From an uncultured cyanobacterium (lineage in GTDB: Bacteria > Cyanobacteriota > Cyanobacteriia > PCC-6307 > Cyanobiaceae): 64,000 bases of DNA. Shown piece after piece: positions 56,254-64,000 of the stretch; position 1 is the first letter of the stretch, and every line of letters begins with the position of its first letter. The translations under genes and the position numbers were made by a program. Location: the NCBI GenBank assembly GCA_903935205.1, contig CAIZQU010000003.1, forward strand, positions 1 through 64,000. Direction: 5' to 3'. The notes beneath the pieces are model-generated. The model was not told where the DNA came from, did no database searches, and saw only the letters and a list, made by a program, of their open reading frames with translations.

Positions 56254-58913
56254 CAGTTGAGCCGTGCCGCCTCCAGCTGCCGCTGGCGCTGATCCGCCAG
56301 GGCCTGGCGCAGGCCGGGATGGACGGCCAGCTCAGGATCAGCCCCAACCAGATCCCGGGCCACCTGGCGGGCCCGTTCGAGCAGCTCACCATCCTCACTC
56401 AGGCTGGCGAGGGCCAGATCGGGCAGCCCCGACTGGCGGGTGCCCAGCACCTGGCCGGGCCCCCGCAGGCGCAGATCCATCTCGGCGATCTCGAAACCAT
56501 CGGTGCTGCGGACCAGCACCTCCAGCCGCTGGCGGGCCTGGCTGTTGGTGCCCTCCTGCAGCAGCAGGCAATGGGAGGCGGCGGCACCCCGTCCGACCCG
56601 ACCGCGCAACTGATGCAGCTGGGCCAGGCCGAACCGCTCAGCGTGCTCAATCACCATCACGCTCGCCTCCGGCACATCCACCCCCACCTCCACCACCGTG
56701 GTGCTGACCAGCACCTGGGTCTGGCCGCTGGCAAAGGCACCGATCGCCGCCTGCTTCTCCTCAGAGCTGAGCCGGCCATGGAGGAGTCCGACACGGAGAT
56801 CGCTGAAGACCTGCGTGGCCAGATGGCGGTGCTCCTCCACCGCGGAACGCAGATCGAGCTTCTCGCTCTCCTCCACCAGCGGCAGCACCACATAGGCCCG
56901 CTGGCCCCGGGTCACCTCCTGACGCACCAGGTCCCAGGCCTGGTCGGCTTCGGAGAGGCGCAGCAGACGGGTCCGAACCGGCGTGCGGCCGGGGGGCAGC
57001 TCATCGATCTGGCTGACATCGAGATCGCCATGAATCGAGAGGGCCAGGGTGCGGGGGATCGGCGTCGCGGTCATCGTCAGGAGGTGGGGCTGCAGACCCT
57101 TGGCCAGCAGACGGTTGCGCTGGCGAACCCCAAAGCGATGCTGCTCATCGACCACCACCAGGCCGAGCCGGGCGAACTGGACCGGGTCCTCCAGCAGGGC
57201 ATGGGTGCCGATCAGCAGCTGGATCTGGCCGTTGACAAGATCCTCGAGCAGCTGGCGCCGCCGTTTCAGGGGTGTCGATCCGGTGAGCAGGGCACAGCTC
57301 AGATGCAACTGTGAGAGCCAGGGGTCGAGTTTGGCCATGTGCTGCTCCGCCAGCACCTCGGTGGGAGCCATCAGAGCCCCCTGCCAACCCGACTCGATGG
57401 CACAGAGCAGGGCCGCCAGGGCGACCACGGTCTTGCCGCTGCCCACATCCCCCTGCAGCAGCCGCGCCATCGGTTGGGGCTGGGCCAGGTCATGGCGGAT
57501 CTCCGCCAGAACCCGCTCCTGGGCTGCGGTCAGGGCGTAGGGCAGAAGCTGGCGGAATCGCTGCAACAGGTCGGCACCGCCCCTGGGCGGTGGGAGCAGG
57601 GGCGGGGCCGGGCGCTCACGCAACCGTTGGCGCCGTTGGGCCAGGGCCAGCTGCAGCAGCAGCAATTCATCGAACACCAGGCGACGGCGACTGGCTTCCA
57701 GCCCCTGACGATCAACGGGCTGGTGCAGGCCCGAGAGGGCCTGGGCCAAGGGCGGTAGGTCCAGCTGGCGCCGCAGGCTGTCCGGCAGGGGATCGGGCCA
57801 GCTGGATAGGTGGGGCAACACCTCCCCGATGGCCCGGCGCAGGGTGTCGGCACTGAGGCCATCGGTGAGCCCATAGACGGGCACCAGCCTTCCGATCGCC
57901 TCGGAGCGCACCGTGGCGCCGGGGCTGTCCAGCACCTCCAGAAGTGGATCACTGATGCTCGGGCCCCAGGGGCTCTCTCGCACCAGCCCGCTGACGGCGA
58001 CGGTGGCCCCGGGGGGAAACTGGCGCTGCTGGGCCTTGAGCCAACCGGGGGCGGTGAAGCGGCGGCCGGCAAAGAAGCGGCTCAGCCGCAAGCGTCCGCT
58101 GACATCCTGCACCTGCAACTCCAAGATCGCCAGATTGGGATTGCGGGGGCTGGCGAAGGCATGGCTGCGGCGGATCGTGGCCACCACCGTGGCCGTGCGC
58201 CCCGGCTCCAGGGCACTGATCCGCACCAGATGGGCGTAGTCGAGGTAGTCGCGGGGGTAGTGGCGCACCAGGTCCCCCACGGTCAGGAGGCTGAGGGCGG
58301 CCAGGCGGGTGGCGGTGCGGGGGCCGATGCCACCCACCTCCCCGAGCGGCGTGGAGGGAAGCAGGGGAGCCCGGGGCAGGGCCCTGCCCCCCCCCCGGGG
58401 GGTGGTGCCGGCAGAGCCGGCGGGAGCGAGCCGGAGCCGGGGGGGCGCCAGGGGCAGAGCTGGACGCAACTGCACCCGCCACTGGTGCAACGTCTGACGC
58501 AGCTGACGGACCAGCTGCTGGCGCCGCCCCAGCCCCTGCGCCTGGTAGTCGTCAAAAGCGCTGGCCAGCTCGGTGAAGGCCTGGCGGCAGGGCGCCGGCA
58601 GGGCCCCGGGAGGTTGGGCCAGGGTGCGGGCCACGAAACGGGAGTAGGTCTCCTGGCGGCCGAGCAGATCCGGGAAACCCCGCTCGGCCTCGAGCCGGCA
58701 GGCCTGCTGCAGAGGGGCACTCCAGGCTTCGAAGGCCGGCAGCGGCTCGGGGTTGGCCCCGGCTCGATCCGCCGACGCTCCGGCCGCACCGACCGCAGCC
58801 AGGGGCGAAGCAGCGGCGGCCGCGGTCGCCGCGGGATGGGCGCCACCCCTGCTCAGGGGGTCGACGGCGGATTCTGCGCCCCCTGCTGACGGGTGCGGAT
58901 GTCCTGCAGCCAC
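56253..58913 (-). CDS. recG: ATP-dependent DNA helicase RecG
   Basis: Branch-migrating helicase for stalled forks and recombination intermediates, 886 residues. The first ~170 residues are Ala/Pro-rich, beyond the usual start. The wedge/OB domain follows (~210-370, GIGPRTATRLAALSLLTVGDLVRHYPRDYLDY and EPGRTATVVATIRR). The helicase core has MARLLQGDVGSGKTVVALAAL, VVVDEQHRFGVRQR and MTATPIPRTLALSIHGDLDVSQIDELPPGR, then motif VI around QLRGRVGRGAAASHCLLL. The N-terminus overlaps the preceding hypothetical gene by 61 bases, so a downstream start is possible. Confidence 0.94.
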   Translation of the reverse strand: MAAGHPHPSAGGAESAVDPLSRGGAHPAATAAAAASPLAAVGAAGASADRAGANPEPLPAFEAWSAPLQQACRLEAERGFPDLLGRQETYSRFVARTLAQPPGALPAPCRQAFTELASAFDDYQAQGLGRRQQLVRQLRQTLHQWRVQLRPALPLAPPRLRLAPAGSAGTTPRGGGRALPRAPLLPSTPLGEVGGIGPRTATRLAALSLLTVGDLVRHYPRDYLDYAHLVRISALEPGRTATVVATIRRSHAFASPRNPNLAILELQVQDVSGRLRLSRFFAGRRFTAPGWLKAQQRQFPPGATVAVSGLVRESPWGPSISDPLLEVLDSPGATVRSEAIGRLVPVYGLTDGLSADTLRRAIGEVLPHLSSWPDPLPDSLRRQLDLPPLAQALSGLHQPVDRQGLEASRRRLVFDELLLLQLALAQRRQRLRERPAPPLLPPPRGGADLLQRFRQLLPYALTAAQERVLAEIRHDLAQPQPMARLLQGDVGSGKTVVALAALLCAIESGWQGALMAPTEVLAEQHMAKLDPWLSQLHLSCALLTGSTPLKRRRQLLEDLVNGQIQLLIGTHALLEDPVQFARLGLVVVDEQHRFGVRQRNRLLAKGLQPHLLTMTATPIPRTLALSIHGDLDVSQIDELPPGRTPVRTRLLRLSEADQAWDLVRQEVTRGQRAYVVLPLVEESEKLDLRSAVEEHRHLATQVFSDLRVGLLHGRLSSEEKQAAIGAFASGQTQVLVSTTVVEVGVDVPEASVMVIEHAERFGLAQLHQLRGRVGRGAAASHCLLLQEGTNSQARQRLEVLVRSTDGFEIAEMDLRLRGPGQVLGTRQSGLPDLALASLSEDGELLERARQVARDLVGADPELAVHPGLRQALADQRQRQLEAARLN

Positions 58914-60157
58914 AACGCCTCAGCCTCGCGTGCCTGACCTCGCCGCTGGAGACGACGGAATTGATGAGCCATTCTGCGGCCTTCCTGGCGTCGGCGCTGC
59001 AGCTCTCGCCGCAGATGGCGCAGGCGGGGCTGATCGAGTTCGAGATCGATGCAGCGCAGCAACACGACCGTGGCCTGAAACGGATGCTCCGATCCAGGGA
59101 GCGGCATCGGCAGTTGCAGGCGCAGCAGGTTGGGGGGTGCCCCAAGGCTGTCGATCCTGCCGTCGAGCACCGCATCGAGGATGGAGGTGGGCAGCAGGAT
59201 CGACAGCAGGCCGGAGCGCCTCAACTCGCCGTTGATCGCCTGGGAGAGGTTGCGGAGGCGTCGGGCGAGCGCCTGGTCGTAGCCGCGCAACCAGGCCTCC
59301 AGCTGCACGGGATCGCGGGGCAGAAAGCCCGCGCCGTTGCCCGCGGAAGCCCAGGGTCTGCCCCCGCTGTGATCCTCCCCGTCCCGCCCCTCGGCGCCGA
59401 GGGATGCTTCCGCCTCGAGCAGGGCCAGATCTGCGTCGCTTCCCTCCAGATCGATGCTGGGATCGAGACCATCGCTCCCCCAACCGAAGCTTTCGGTGTC
59501 CCCATCTTCCGTGCCGCTCGGGCGACCCTCCGGATCGGCAGGATCGTCCAAGGGATCATCGAAATCGGCTTCGCTGGAATCACTGGTCTCAGCGGACCAG
59601 CCGATCAGGTTGGCACGCAGGGGAGGATCCATCCCCAGACTGACCGAGCCTGGGGGCAGGACCACGGCGGGACCTGCTGGAGCAGGAGCGAAACCGCCGG
59701 CGGCAATGGACCCTGAAGACTGCAGATCCCGCCGATCGGGGTCATCGGGGCTGGAACCGCGATCGGACTCGTCATCGCCGGCCAGCCGGGCCGCGATCAG
59801 ACGTTCGACCAGACGCTGCTGGCGCCGCTGCTGGCGCTGGCGCCGCTGGCGATGCTGGCGGGCTGCCAACCCTGACAGCTGCTCAACGGTGAGCAGACTG
59901 GCGCAGCCCTGGACTAAGGCGACCAGGCGTTGATGCAGGCGGGCGCGCTGGTCAGCCGGAAGTGAGGCATAGCGGCCGGGGTGGACCTGGGTGACCAGCT
60001 GGAAGATCGCCTGATCCACACTGGCGGGAAGCAGCTCCCGCAACACCTGCAGATACAGGGCCAGCTGGCGGTAGTGGCCCGGGTTCGCTTCCGCCAGCCA
60101 GCGGCCCATACCCACCAGATCGGTGGGTAGGACGGGACGCTGGGGATCGGTGGTCAC
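58853..60157 (-). CDS. Conserved cyanobacterial hypothetical protein with acidic low-complexity middle
   Basis: A 434-residue soluble protein. The N-terminal domain (~1-125, PTDLVGMGRWLAEANPGHYRQLALYLQVLRELLP) is helical and ends in an extremely Gln/Arg-rich stretch (RQHRQRRQRQQRRQQR). A long Asp/Glu/Ser/Gly-rich disordered linker follows (~130-285). The C-terminal domain (~290-420: FLPRDPVQLEAWLRGYDQALARRLRNLSQAINGELRRSGLLSILLPTSILDAVLDGRID) ends in a coiled-coil-like basic segment. There is no membrane helix. It lies just before recG and 26 bases after tsf. Confidence 0.65.
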   Translation of the reverse strand: MTTDPQRPVLPTDLVGMGRWLAEANPGHYRQLALYLQVLRELLPASVDQAIFQLVTQVHPGRYASLPADQRARLHQRLVALVQGCASLLTVEQLSGLAARQHRQRRQRQQRRQQRLVERLIAARLAGDDESDRGSSPDDPDRRDLQSSGSIAAGGFAPAPAGPAVVLPPGSVSLGMDPPLRANLIGWSAETSDSSEADFDDPLDDPADPEGRPSGTEDGDTESFGWGSDGLDPSIDLEGSDADLALLEAEASLGAEGRDGEDHSGGRPWASAGNGAGFLPRDPVQLEAWLRGYDQALARRLRNLSQAINGELRRSGLLSILLPTSILDAVLDGRIDSLGAPPNLLRLQLPMPLPGSEHPFQATVVLLRCIDLELDQPRLRHLRRELQRRRQEGRRMAHQFRRLQRRGQAREAEALWLQDIRTRQQGAQNPPSTP

Positions 60158-60183
60158 GGCGCAGGGGCCCCGGCGGGGGCGTC

Positions 60184-60843
60184 TCAGGCGGATTGGGTCA
60201 TCGCCGCCACCTCAGCGGCGAAGTCAGCCTTCTCGACCGTGATGCCTTCACCAAGGGTGAAACGGGTGAAGCGACGGACCTGAATGTTTTCGCCGGTCTT
60301 GCCAGCGGCCTGCTTGACCATCTCGCCAACGGTGAGCGAGTTGTCACGGATGAAGGGCTGTTCGAGCAGAGCAAGCTCCTTGAGGCGCTTGGCGATCCGT
60401 CCCTCAACGATCTTTTCCTTCATCGCCTCCTTCTTGCCGGCGAGGTCATCGCGGCCCATCTCGATCGCCTTCTCCCGCTCAACAACGGCCTGGGGGATCT
60501 CGTCGGTGCTGACGTAGTCGACTCCAGGGCAGGCGGCAATCTGCATCGCCACGTTGCGCACCAGCTCCTGGAAGAGATCACCCCGGGCCACGAAGTCGGT
60601 CTCGCAGTTGACCTCCACCAGCACGCCAACCCGGGCGCCGGTGTGGATATAGCTGCCGATCGAGCCCTCAGCGGCGGTGCGGCCGGCCTTCTTCTCAGCG
60701 GTGGCGATGCCCTTCTGACGCAGCCACTCCATGGCCTTGGTCATGTCGCCATCTGATTCGGCCAGGGCCTTCTTGCAGTCCATCATCCCGGCGCCGGTTT
60801 TGTCGCGCAGGTCCTTGACGAGCTTGGCGGTGATCTCAGCCAT
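60184..60843 (-). CDS. tsf: Elongation factor Ts
   Basis: GDP/GTP exchange factor for EF-Tu. The 219-residue form is shorter than the 283-residue E. coli protein and typical of cyanobacteria. N-terminal UBA-like domain ([24 protein letters not shown]), then the [10 protein letters not shown] motif that contacts EF-Tu and the core ending in RFTLGEGI. The start at 60843 is the family N-terminus MAEITAK. rpsB lies upstream. Confidence 0.96.
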   Translation of the reverse strand: MAEITAKLVKDLRDKTGAGMMDCKKALAESDGDMTKAMEWLRQKGIATAEKKAGRTAAEGSIGSYIHTGARVGVLVEVNCETDFVARGDLFQELVRNVAMQIAACPGVDYVSTDEIPQAVVEREKAIEMGRDDLAGKKEAMKEKIVEGRIAKRLKELALLEQPFIRDNSLTVGEMVKQAAGKTGENIQVRRFTRFTLGEGITVEKADFAAEVAAMTQSA

Positions 60844-61242
60844 GGTTAGGGAAGGGGTGGGAAGCGAGGGAAGGGCGGAAGGGAAATCTGGGGGGCGGAT
60901 GCGGGCACCACCCCACCCCGAAGACAGAACCCTGCTGGCCTGGGGCAGAGGGGCATGGCCGCGGGGGAGGGAGGCGCCGATCGGCCGAGGACTCGGGCTG
61001 GTGACCAGGGCAGGCCTGGGGCCCAAGGCGAGATCTGCGATCAGGGAGGGCTGGCCCCCAGGGCATCGAGACCGTGGATCGCTGGCTTGACTGGCCCCTG
61101 CGGGGCAACGGAGCCGGGGGAGAAGAACTGCAGAAAGGACGCGCGACCCATGCCTGGGCAAATCATGGGCCGGGACCACCGGGCGGTGGGGGATCAACGG
61201 CCCCCACGGTCTGGCATCCCGGTCAACGGTGAGGGTGAGGGC
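60844..61242. other. rpsB-tsf intergenic region
   Basis: About 400 bases between rpsB and tsf, longer than usual for this pair. The open frames are GC-driven and not conserved. No clear terminator or leader structure is seen; an internal promoter for tsf is possible. Confidence 0.4.
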
Positions 61243-61953
61243 TCAGCCCTCGTCCTCGGTACGGTCCTGGGCGCCGTGGCGGCCCTCATTGATCGCATCG
61301 GCGAGGCGGCCCAGCACCAGCTGCACGGAACGCACGGCGTCGTCGTTGCAGGGGATGGGCACGTCGCAGAGATCGGGATCACAGTTGGTGTCAAGCATCG
61401 ACACCAGGGGGATGTCGAGCTTGCGGGCCTCGAGCACCGCATTGGTTTCACGGCGCTGATCCACCAGGATCACCACATCGGGCAACCGCCGCATGTTCTT
61501 GAGACCGCCCAGATACTTCTGGAGCCGATCCAGTTCACGGCGCAGCACCGCCGCCTCCTTCTTGGGGCGCATGGCGATGGCACCGGAGGACTCCATCCGC
61601 TCAAGATCCTTGAGGCGGTCGATGCGGGCTCGCATCGTGGTCCAGTTGGTGAGCATGCCGCCCAGCCAGCGCTGGTTGACATAGGCGGCGCCGCAGCGGC
61701 TGGCCTCCTGGGCGATCACCTCAGAGGCCTGCTTCTTGGTGCCGACAAAAAGAAAACGCTTGCCACTGCGGGCGGCACTGCGGGTCCATTTGTAGGCGTT
61801 GTTCATGCAGACCGCGGTCTGCACGAGGTCGATGATGTGAACACCGTTGCGCGCGCAATAGATGTAGCGCGACATCTTCGGATTCCAGCGCCGGGTCTGG
61901 TGCCCAAAGTGGGCACCAGCCTCCATCATCTCGGCGAGAGTGACGACTGCCAT
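61243..61953 (-). CDS. rpsB: 30S ribosomal protein uS2
   Basis: A 236-residue S2. [70 protein letters not shown] and the C-terminal [32 protein letters not shown] are all standard. The C-terminal tail is acidic. The start at 61953 matches the family. It precedes tsf. Confidence 0.97.
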   Translation of the reverse strand: MAVVTLAEMMEAGAHFGHQTRRWNPKMSRYIYCARNGVHIIDLVQTAVCMNNAYKWTRSAARSGKRFLFVGTKKQASEVIAQEASRCGAAYVNQRWLGGMLTNWTTMRARIDRLKDLERMESSGAIAMRPKKEAAVLRRELDRLQKYLGGLKNMRRLPDVVILVDQRRETNAVLEARKLDIPLVSMLDTNCDPDLCDVPIPCNDDAVRSVQLVLGRLADAINEGRHGAQDRTEDEG

Positions 61954-62157
61954 GGGTTCGGTTGGGTTTCGGGTTGGCCACCACCTGCCAGGGAACCGGA
62001 CGCCATGGGAGGGCTCGCGACGCCAGTGGCGTTGGAGCGGACCCACAGCCGGATCACCCGAAACGTGCAGGTGTGCGGTGTGGAACGACCCGGGCAACCT
62101 ACCAAACGGTGTCGCCGCCCCCCGAGGTCGCCCTGTCGACGGCCTGCGGAGTTGGCC

Positions 62158-63087
62158 TCAGAGTCCCTGCCGGCGAGCCTCGGCGAAGAGGGCCCGGACG
62201 CCGAGGCGGTTGAGCGGGAGCCTCAACAACTCCATCGCCAGGCCGGGGTGGCCCGATCGGATCAACCAGCCCAGCAAGGGGCGCAGGCTGCGTTCGTTGA
62301 GCAGGCCCCCCAGGGTGAGCAGCTCCCAGAGCAGGCGATGCAGCCAGGTGTACTGGATGATGAAACGCACCCGACGGGTGGGATGTTTTCGGTAAAACAC
62401 CAGGCCCATGGCGGCCCGTTGGCGCTCCACCTCAATCAGGCGGGGGATCTGCTCCAGGCTGAGGGCCGGGTGCCAGTGGTAGCCCACCGCCCGCGGGCAC
62501 CGGACCAGCTCAACCCCGAGGCGGCGCAGACGCTCGCCCAGCTCCAGATCCTCCCAGCCGTAGAGGCGAAAGCCGGTATCAAACAGCCCGGCGCGCTCCA
62601 GCAGGCTGCGATCGATCGCCACATTGCCGGTGGCGAAGTAGGCGAAGGAGACGTCATTGAGCTTGTGGGGCTCACTGGTCGGCCGTTCAAAGCGGGCGGT
62701 GTTGACCACCGCGCCGTAGGTGAAGCAGAGGCGATCACCTCGCTGCCGCCAGCGGCGTTCCAGGGCCTCAGCATGGCGGAGCAGAAAATCCGGAAGCACC
62801 ACCAGATCGCTGTCGATGAACACGATCACGTCGCCCCGGGCCTGCTCGACTCCCCTGTTGCGCCCCTCGGCGGGGCCGCCGTGGTCCTGCAGGATCAGGC
62901 GCACATGGGGCAGGCGCTGCTGGTTGGCGCGAATCCAGGCCACGGTGTCATCGGTGGAGCCGTCATCGACCAGCACGACCTCGTAGGTGCGAATCGGTGC
63001 GGCGATCTCCTGACGCTCCAGGGCCTCCAGGCACTGACGCAGGATCGGCAACCGGTTGTAGGTGGGGATGACGACGCTCAGAAACAT
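62158..63087 (-). CDS. Glycosyltransferase family 2 protein
   Basis: A 309-residue GT-A type enzyme. SVVIPTYNRLPILRQCLEAL at the N-terminus, VLVDDGSTDDTVAWI (nucleotide-sugar site), RGDVIVFIDSDLVV (the DxD metal motif), NVAIDRSLLERAGLFD and the catalytic acidic GWEDLELGERLRRLG. The C-terminus is basic and amphipathic with no clear transmembrane helix. Sugar and acceptor are unknown; cell-surface glycan synthesis is likely. It lies about 200 bases upstream of rpsB on the same strand. Confidence 0.88.
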   Translation of the reverse strand: MFLSVVIPTYNRLPILRQCLEALERQEIAAPIRTYEVVLVDDGSTDDTVAWIRANQQRLPHVRLILQDHGGPAEGRNRGVEQARGDVIVFIDSDLVVLPDFLLRHAEALERRWRQRGDRLCFTYGAVVNTARFERPTSEPHKLNDVSFAYFATGNVAIDRSLLERAGLFDTGFRLYGWEDLELGERLRRLGVELVRCPRAVGYHWHPALSLEQIPRLIEVERQRAAMGLVFYRKHPTRRVRFIIQYTWLHRLLWELLTLGGLLNERSLRPLLGWLIRSGHPGLAMELLRLPLNRLGVRALFAEARRQGL

Positions 63088-63175
63088 GGCAGCGACGCGG
63101 GAACTGGCCGGTGGGACCTGAAGGGCGGCCGTGCTGGGGGGCGATGCCCCCGAGTCGCCTGGACCGCGCGGCAAC

Positions 63176-63208
63176 GAAAAGGGGGATCCCCTTCGGAACC
63201 CCCCCCGG
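63176..63208 (-). terminator. Probable terminator after the 51-residue basic ORF
   Basis: On the minus strand a G-rich arm (GGGGGTTCC) pairs with GGGATCCCCC around a GAAG loop, and the stem runs into TTTTCG. It lies about 40 bases after the stop of the small ORF at 63250. The stem has one bulge and the T-run is short. Confidence 0.55.
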
Positions 63209-63249
63209 ACCCAGGACCACCGAAACGGAACGGCGGTGGCTCTGGCGGA

Positions 63250-63405
63250 TCAGTCGGCGGCGCCACCGTTGTTGGCGGTGCCGGTGACGCCGTTGCCGGC
63301 ACCTTCACCACGGCCCTCGTTGCGGAGCTTGCGCTTCTTGAACTTGCGGGCGTAGGCGCGGTTGCGCTCCTGCTTCTCTTTCTTCAGATTCCTGCGCTTG
63401 GCCAT
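63250..63405 (-). CDS. 51-residue highly basic conserved-looking small protein
   Basis: This short frame encodes MAKRRNLKKEKQERNRAYAR...KFKKRKLRNEGRG followed by a Gly/Asn/Ala-rich tail (GAGNGVTGTANNGGAAD). The first 34 residues are dominated by Lys, Arg, Glu and Gln, with about half of them basic, and look like an RNA-binding or ribosome-associated peptide. It is below the usual length cut-off for gene finders. The frame is closed by a terminator-like hairpin. I believe similar proteins occur in other picocyanobacteria, but no function is known. Confidence 0.65.
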   Translation of the reverse strand: MAKRRNLKKEKQERNRAYARKFKKRKLRNEGRGEGAGNGVTGTANNGGAAD

Positions 63406-63439
63406 GCGGTCGGCGGTTCCAGTGCGTTGGGGTAGGCCA

Positions 63440-64000
63440 TCACCCTACCGAACCGCTGGCCTCGCGGTCGTTGAACAGGCCCTCATAGAGCCGACCGTCC
63501 TCCATCCGCACCAGGCGATCGGCCAGATCGAGGATGCGGGAATCGTGGGTCACCATCAGCACGCTGCAGCCCTGATCGCGGGCCAGGCTGCGCAGCAGTT
63601 CGACCACCTCGCGGCCGGTGCGGCTATCGAGGGCGGCGGTGGGCTCATCGGCCAGGAGCAGGCGGGGCTGGGCGGCCAGGGCGCGGGCGATCGCCACCCG
63701 CTGCTTCTGGCCACCGGACAGGTCATGGGGGAGTTTGTGGAGATGGTCCCCGAGACCCACCTCCCGCAACCAGCGGCGGGCCAGGTCGCGGCGGCTGCGG
63801 TAACCGAGGCCGGGCAGCAGGTCAGCACCCATCTGCACGTTCTGTTCAGCGCTGAGGCAGCGCAGCAGGTTGTGACCCTGAAAGATCATGCCGATGCCGC
63901 AGCGCAACCGCTGGCGCTCAGCTCGGCCGGCGCCATGGAGCTCCTCGCCGAACAGGCGAATCGAGCCGGCCATCACCTGGCGCAGGGCACCGACCAGGGT
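63440..64000 (-). CDS. devA: DevA-type ABC transporter ATPase (partial, start beyond right edge)
   Basis: The visible 186 residues are the C-terminal part of a LolD/DevA-like ATPase. The frame continues without a stop to the right edge (...[14 protein letters not shown]), so the N-terminus with the Walker A motif is missing. Present are the Q-loop [11 protein letters not shown], signature [18 protein letters not shown], Walker [18 protein letters not shown], and the switch His in [16 protein letters not shown]. DevA works with DevB and DevC in glycolipid export in heterocystous species; unicellular cyanobacteria have homologues of unknown substrate. Confidence 0.85.
   Translation of the reverse strand, partial: TLVGALRQVMAGSIRLFGEELHGAGRAERQRLRCGIGMIFQGHNLLRCLSAEQNVQMGADLLPGLGYRSRRDLARRWLREVGLGDHLHKLPHDLSGGQKQRVAIARALAAQPRLLLADEPTAALDSRTGREVVELLRSLARDQGCSVLMVTHDSRILDLADRLVRMEDGRLYEGLFNDREASGSVG

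Noticed and set aside
60955-63435. 826-codon plus-strand frame across tsf leader, rpsB and the glycosyltransferase
   Set aside because: Runs antisense through rpsB and a family-2 glycosyltransferase; no recognisable protein features.

Overview
The window looks like the chromosome of a GC-rich unicellular alpha-cyanobacterium of the Cyanobium / Synechococcus (sub-cluster 5) type. The evidence is a set of cyanobacterial marker genes: allophycocyanin alpha-B (apcD), geranylgeranyl reductase (chlP), ccsA-type cytochrome c maturation, proton-extrusion protein pxcA, a Psb32-like TPM protein, a CCB4-like cytochrome b6f assembly factor, ferredoxin sulfite reductase, and a class II FBPase/SBPase divergent from rpe. 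Genes are tightly packed, often with 1-4 nt overlaps, and many lack an obvious Shine-Dalgarno sequence. Species assignment is inference; no 16S rRNA gene is present.

Layout. 0-4.4 kb is the accessory part. One glycosyltransferase-like gene, visibly more AT-rich than its surroundings, is followed by about 2.9 kb with no recognisable gene. That stretch holds a diverged 0.2 kb direct duplication and at least 13 copies of the hexamer TGAGAC/GTCTCA, often arranged as hairpins or palindromes. 4.4-12 kb: apcD, a TRAM/RumA-type RNA methyltransferase, pheT, rpmG-rpsR and an RNase II/R exonuclease. 12-21.7 kb: an FAD oxidoreductase, metG-lptC, a CCB4-like gene, psb32-like, pxcA, cobU, trmL and a LysM-M23 peptidase, then tRNA-Met(CAU). 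22-31 kb: a small conserved protein, 2-Cys peroxiredoxin with a clear terminator, purS-purQ, and hupE-cobW under a cobalamin riboswitch. A pentapeptide-repeat protein diverges from a UPRT-like gene, followed by ilvD.

31-39.3 kb is a carbon-metabolism block on the minus strand (glpX, hemA, glgC, gnd, pgl, a CIA30 protein and a hypothetical), with rpe divergent. It joins Calvin-cycle, oxidative pentose-phosphate and glycogen steps with the first tetrapyrrole step. 39.5-43.1 kb: ccsA and an lptA-lptB-lptF outer-membrane LPS export cluster whose lptC lies 25 kb away beside metG. 43.2-51.2 kb: DUF309, typA, an M15 carboxypeptidase, chlP, and a three-gene ABC-2 exporter. 51.2-64 kb: glyS divergent from sir, a VanX-like dipeptidase, recG, a low-complexity hypothetical, rpsB-tsf, a family-2 glycosyltransferase, a 51-residue very basic protein, and the start-less 3' part of a DevA-type ABC ATPase that runs off the right edge.

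The strongest non-routine signals are the TGAGAC-site array with its duplicated module at 2.4-4.4 kb and the well-formed B12 riboswitch linking cobalamin sensing to a predicted metal importer and a histidine-rich CobW GTPase. Next come a UPRT-like protein with an atypical PRPP loop and the 51-residue basic ORF near 63.3 kb.
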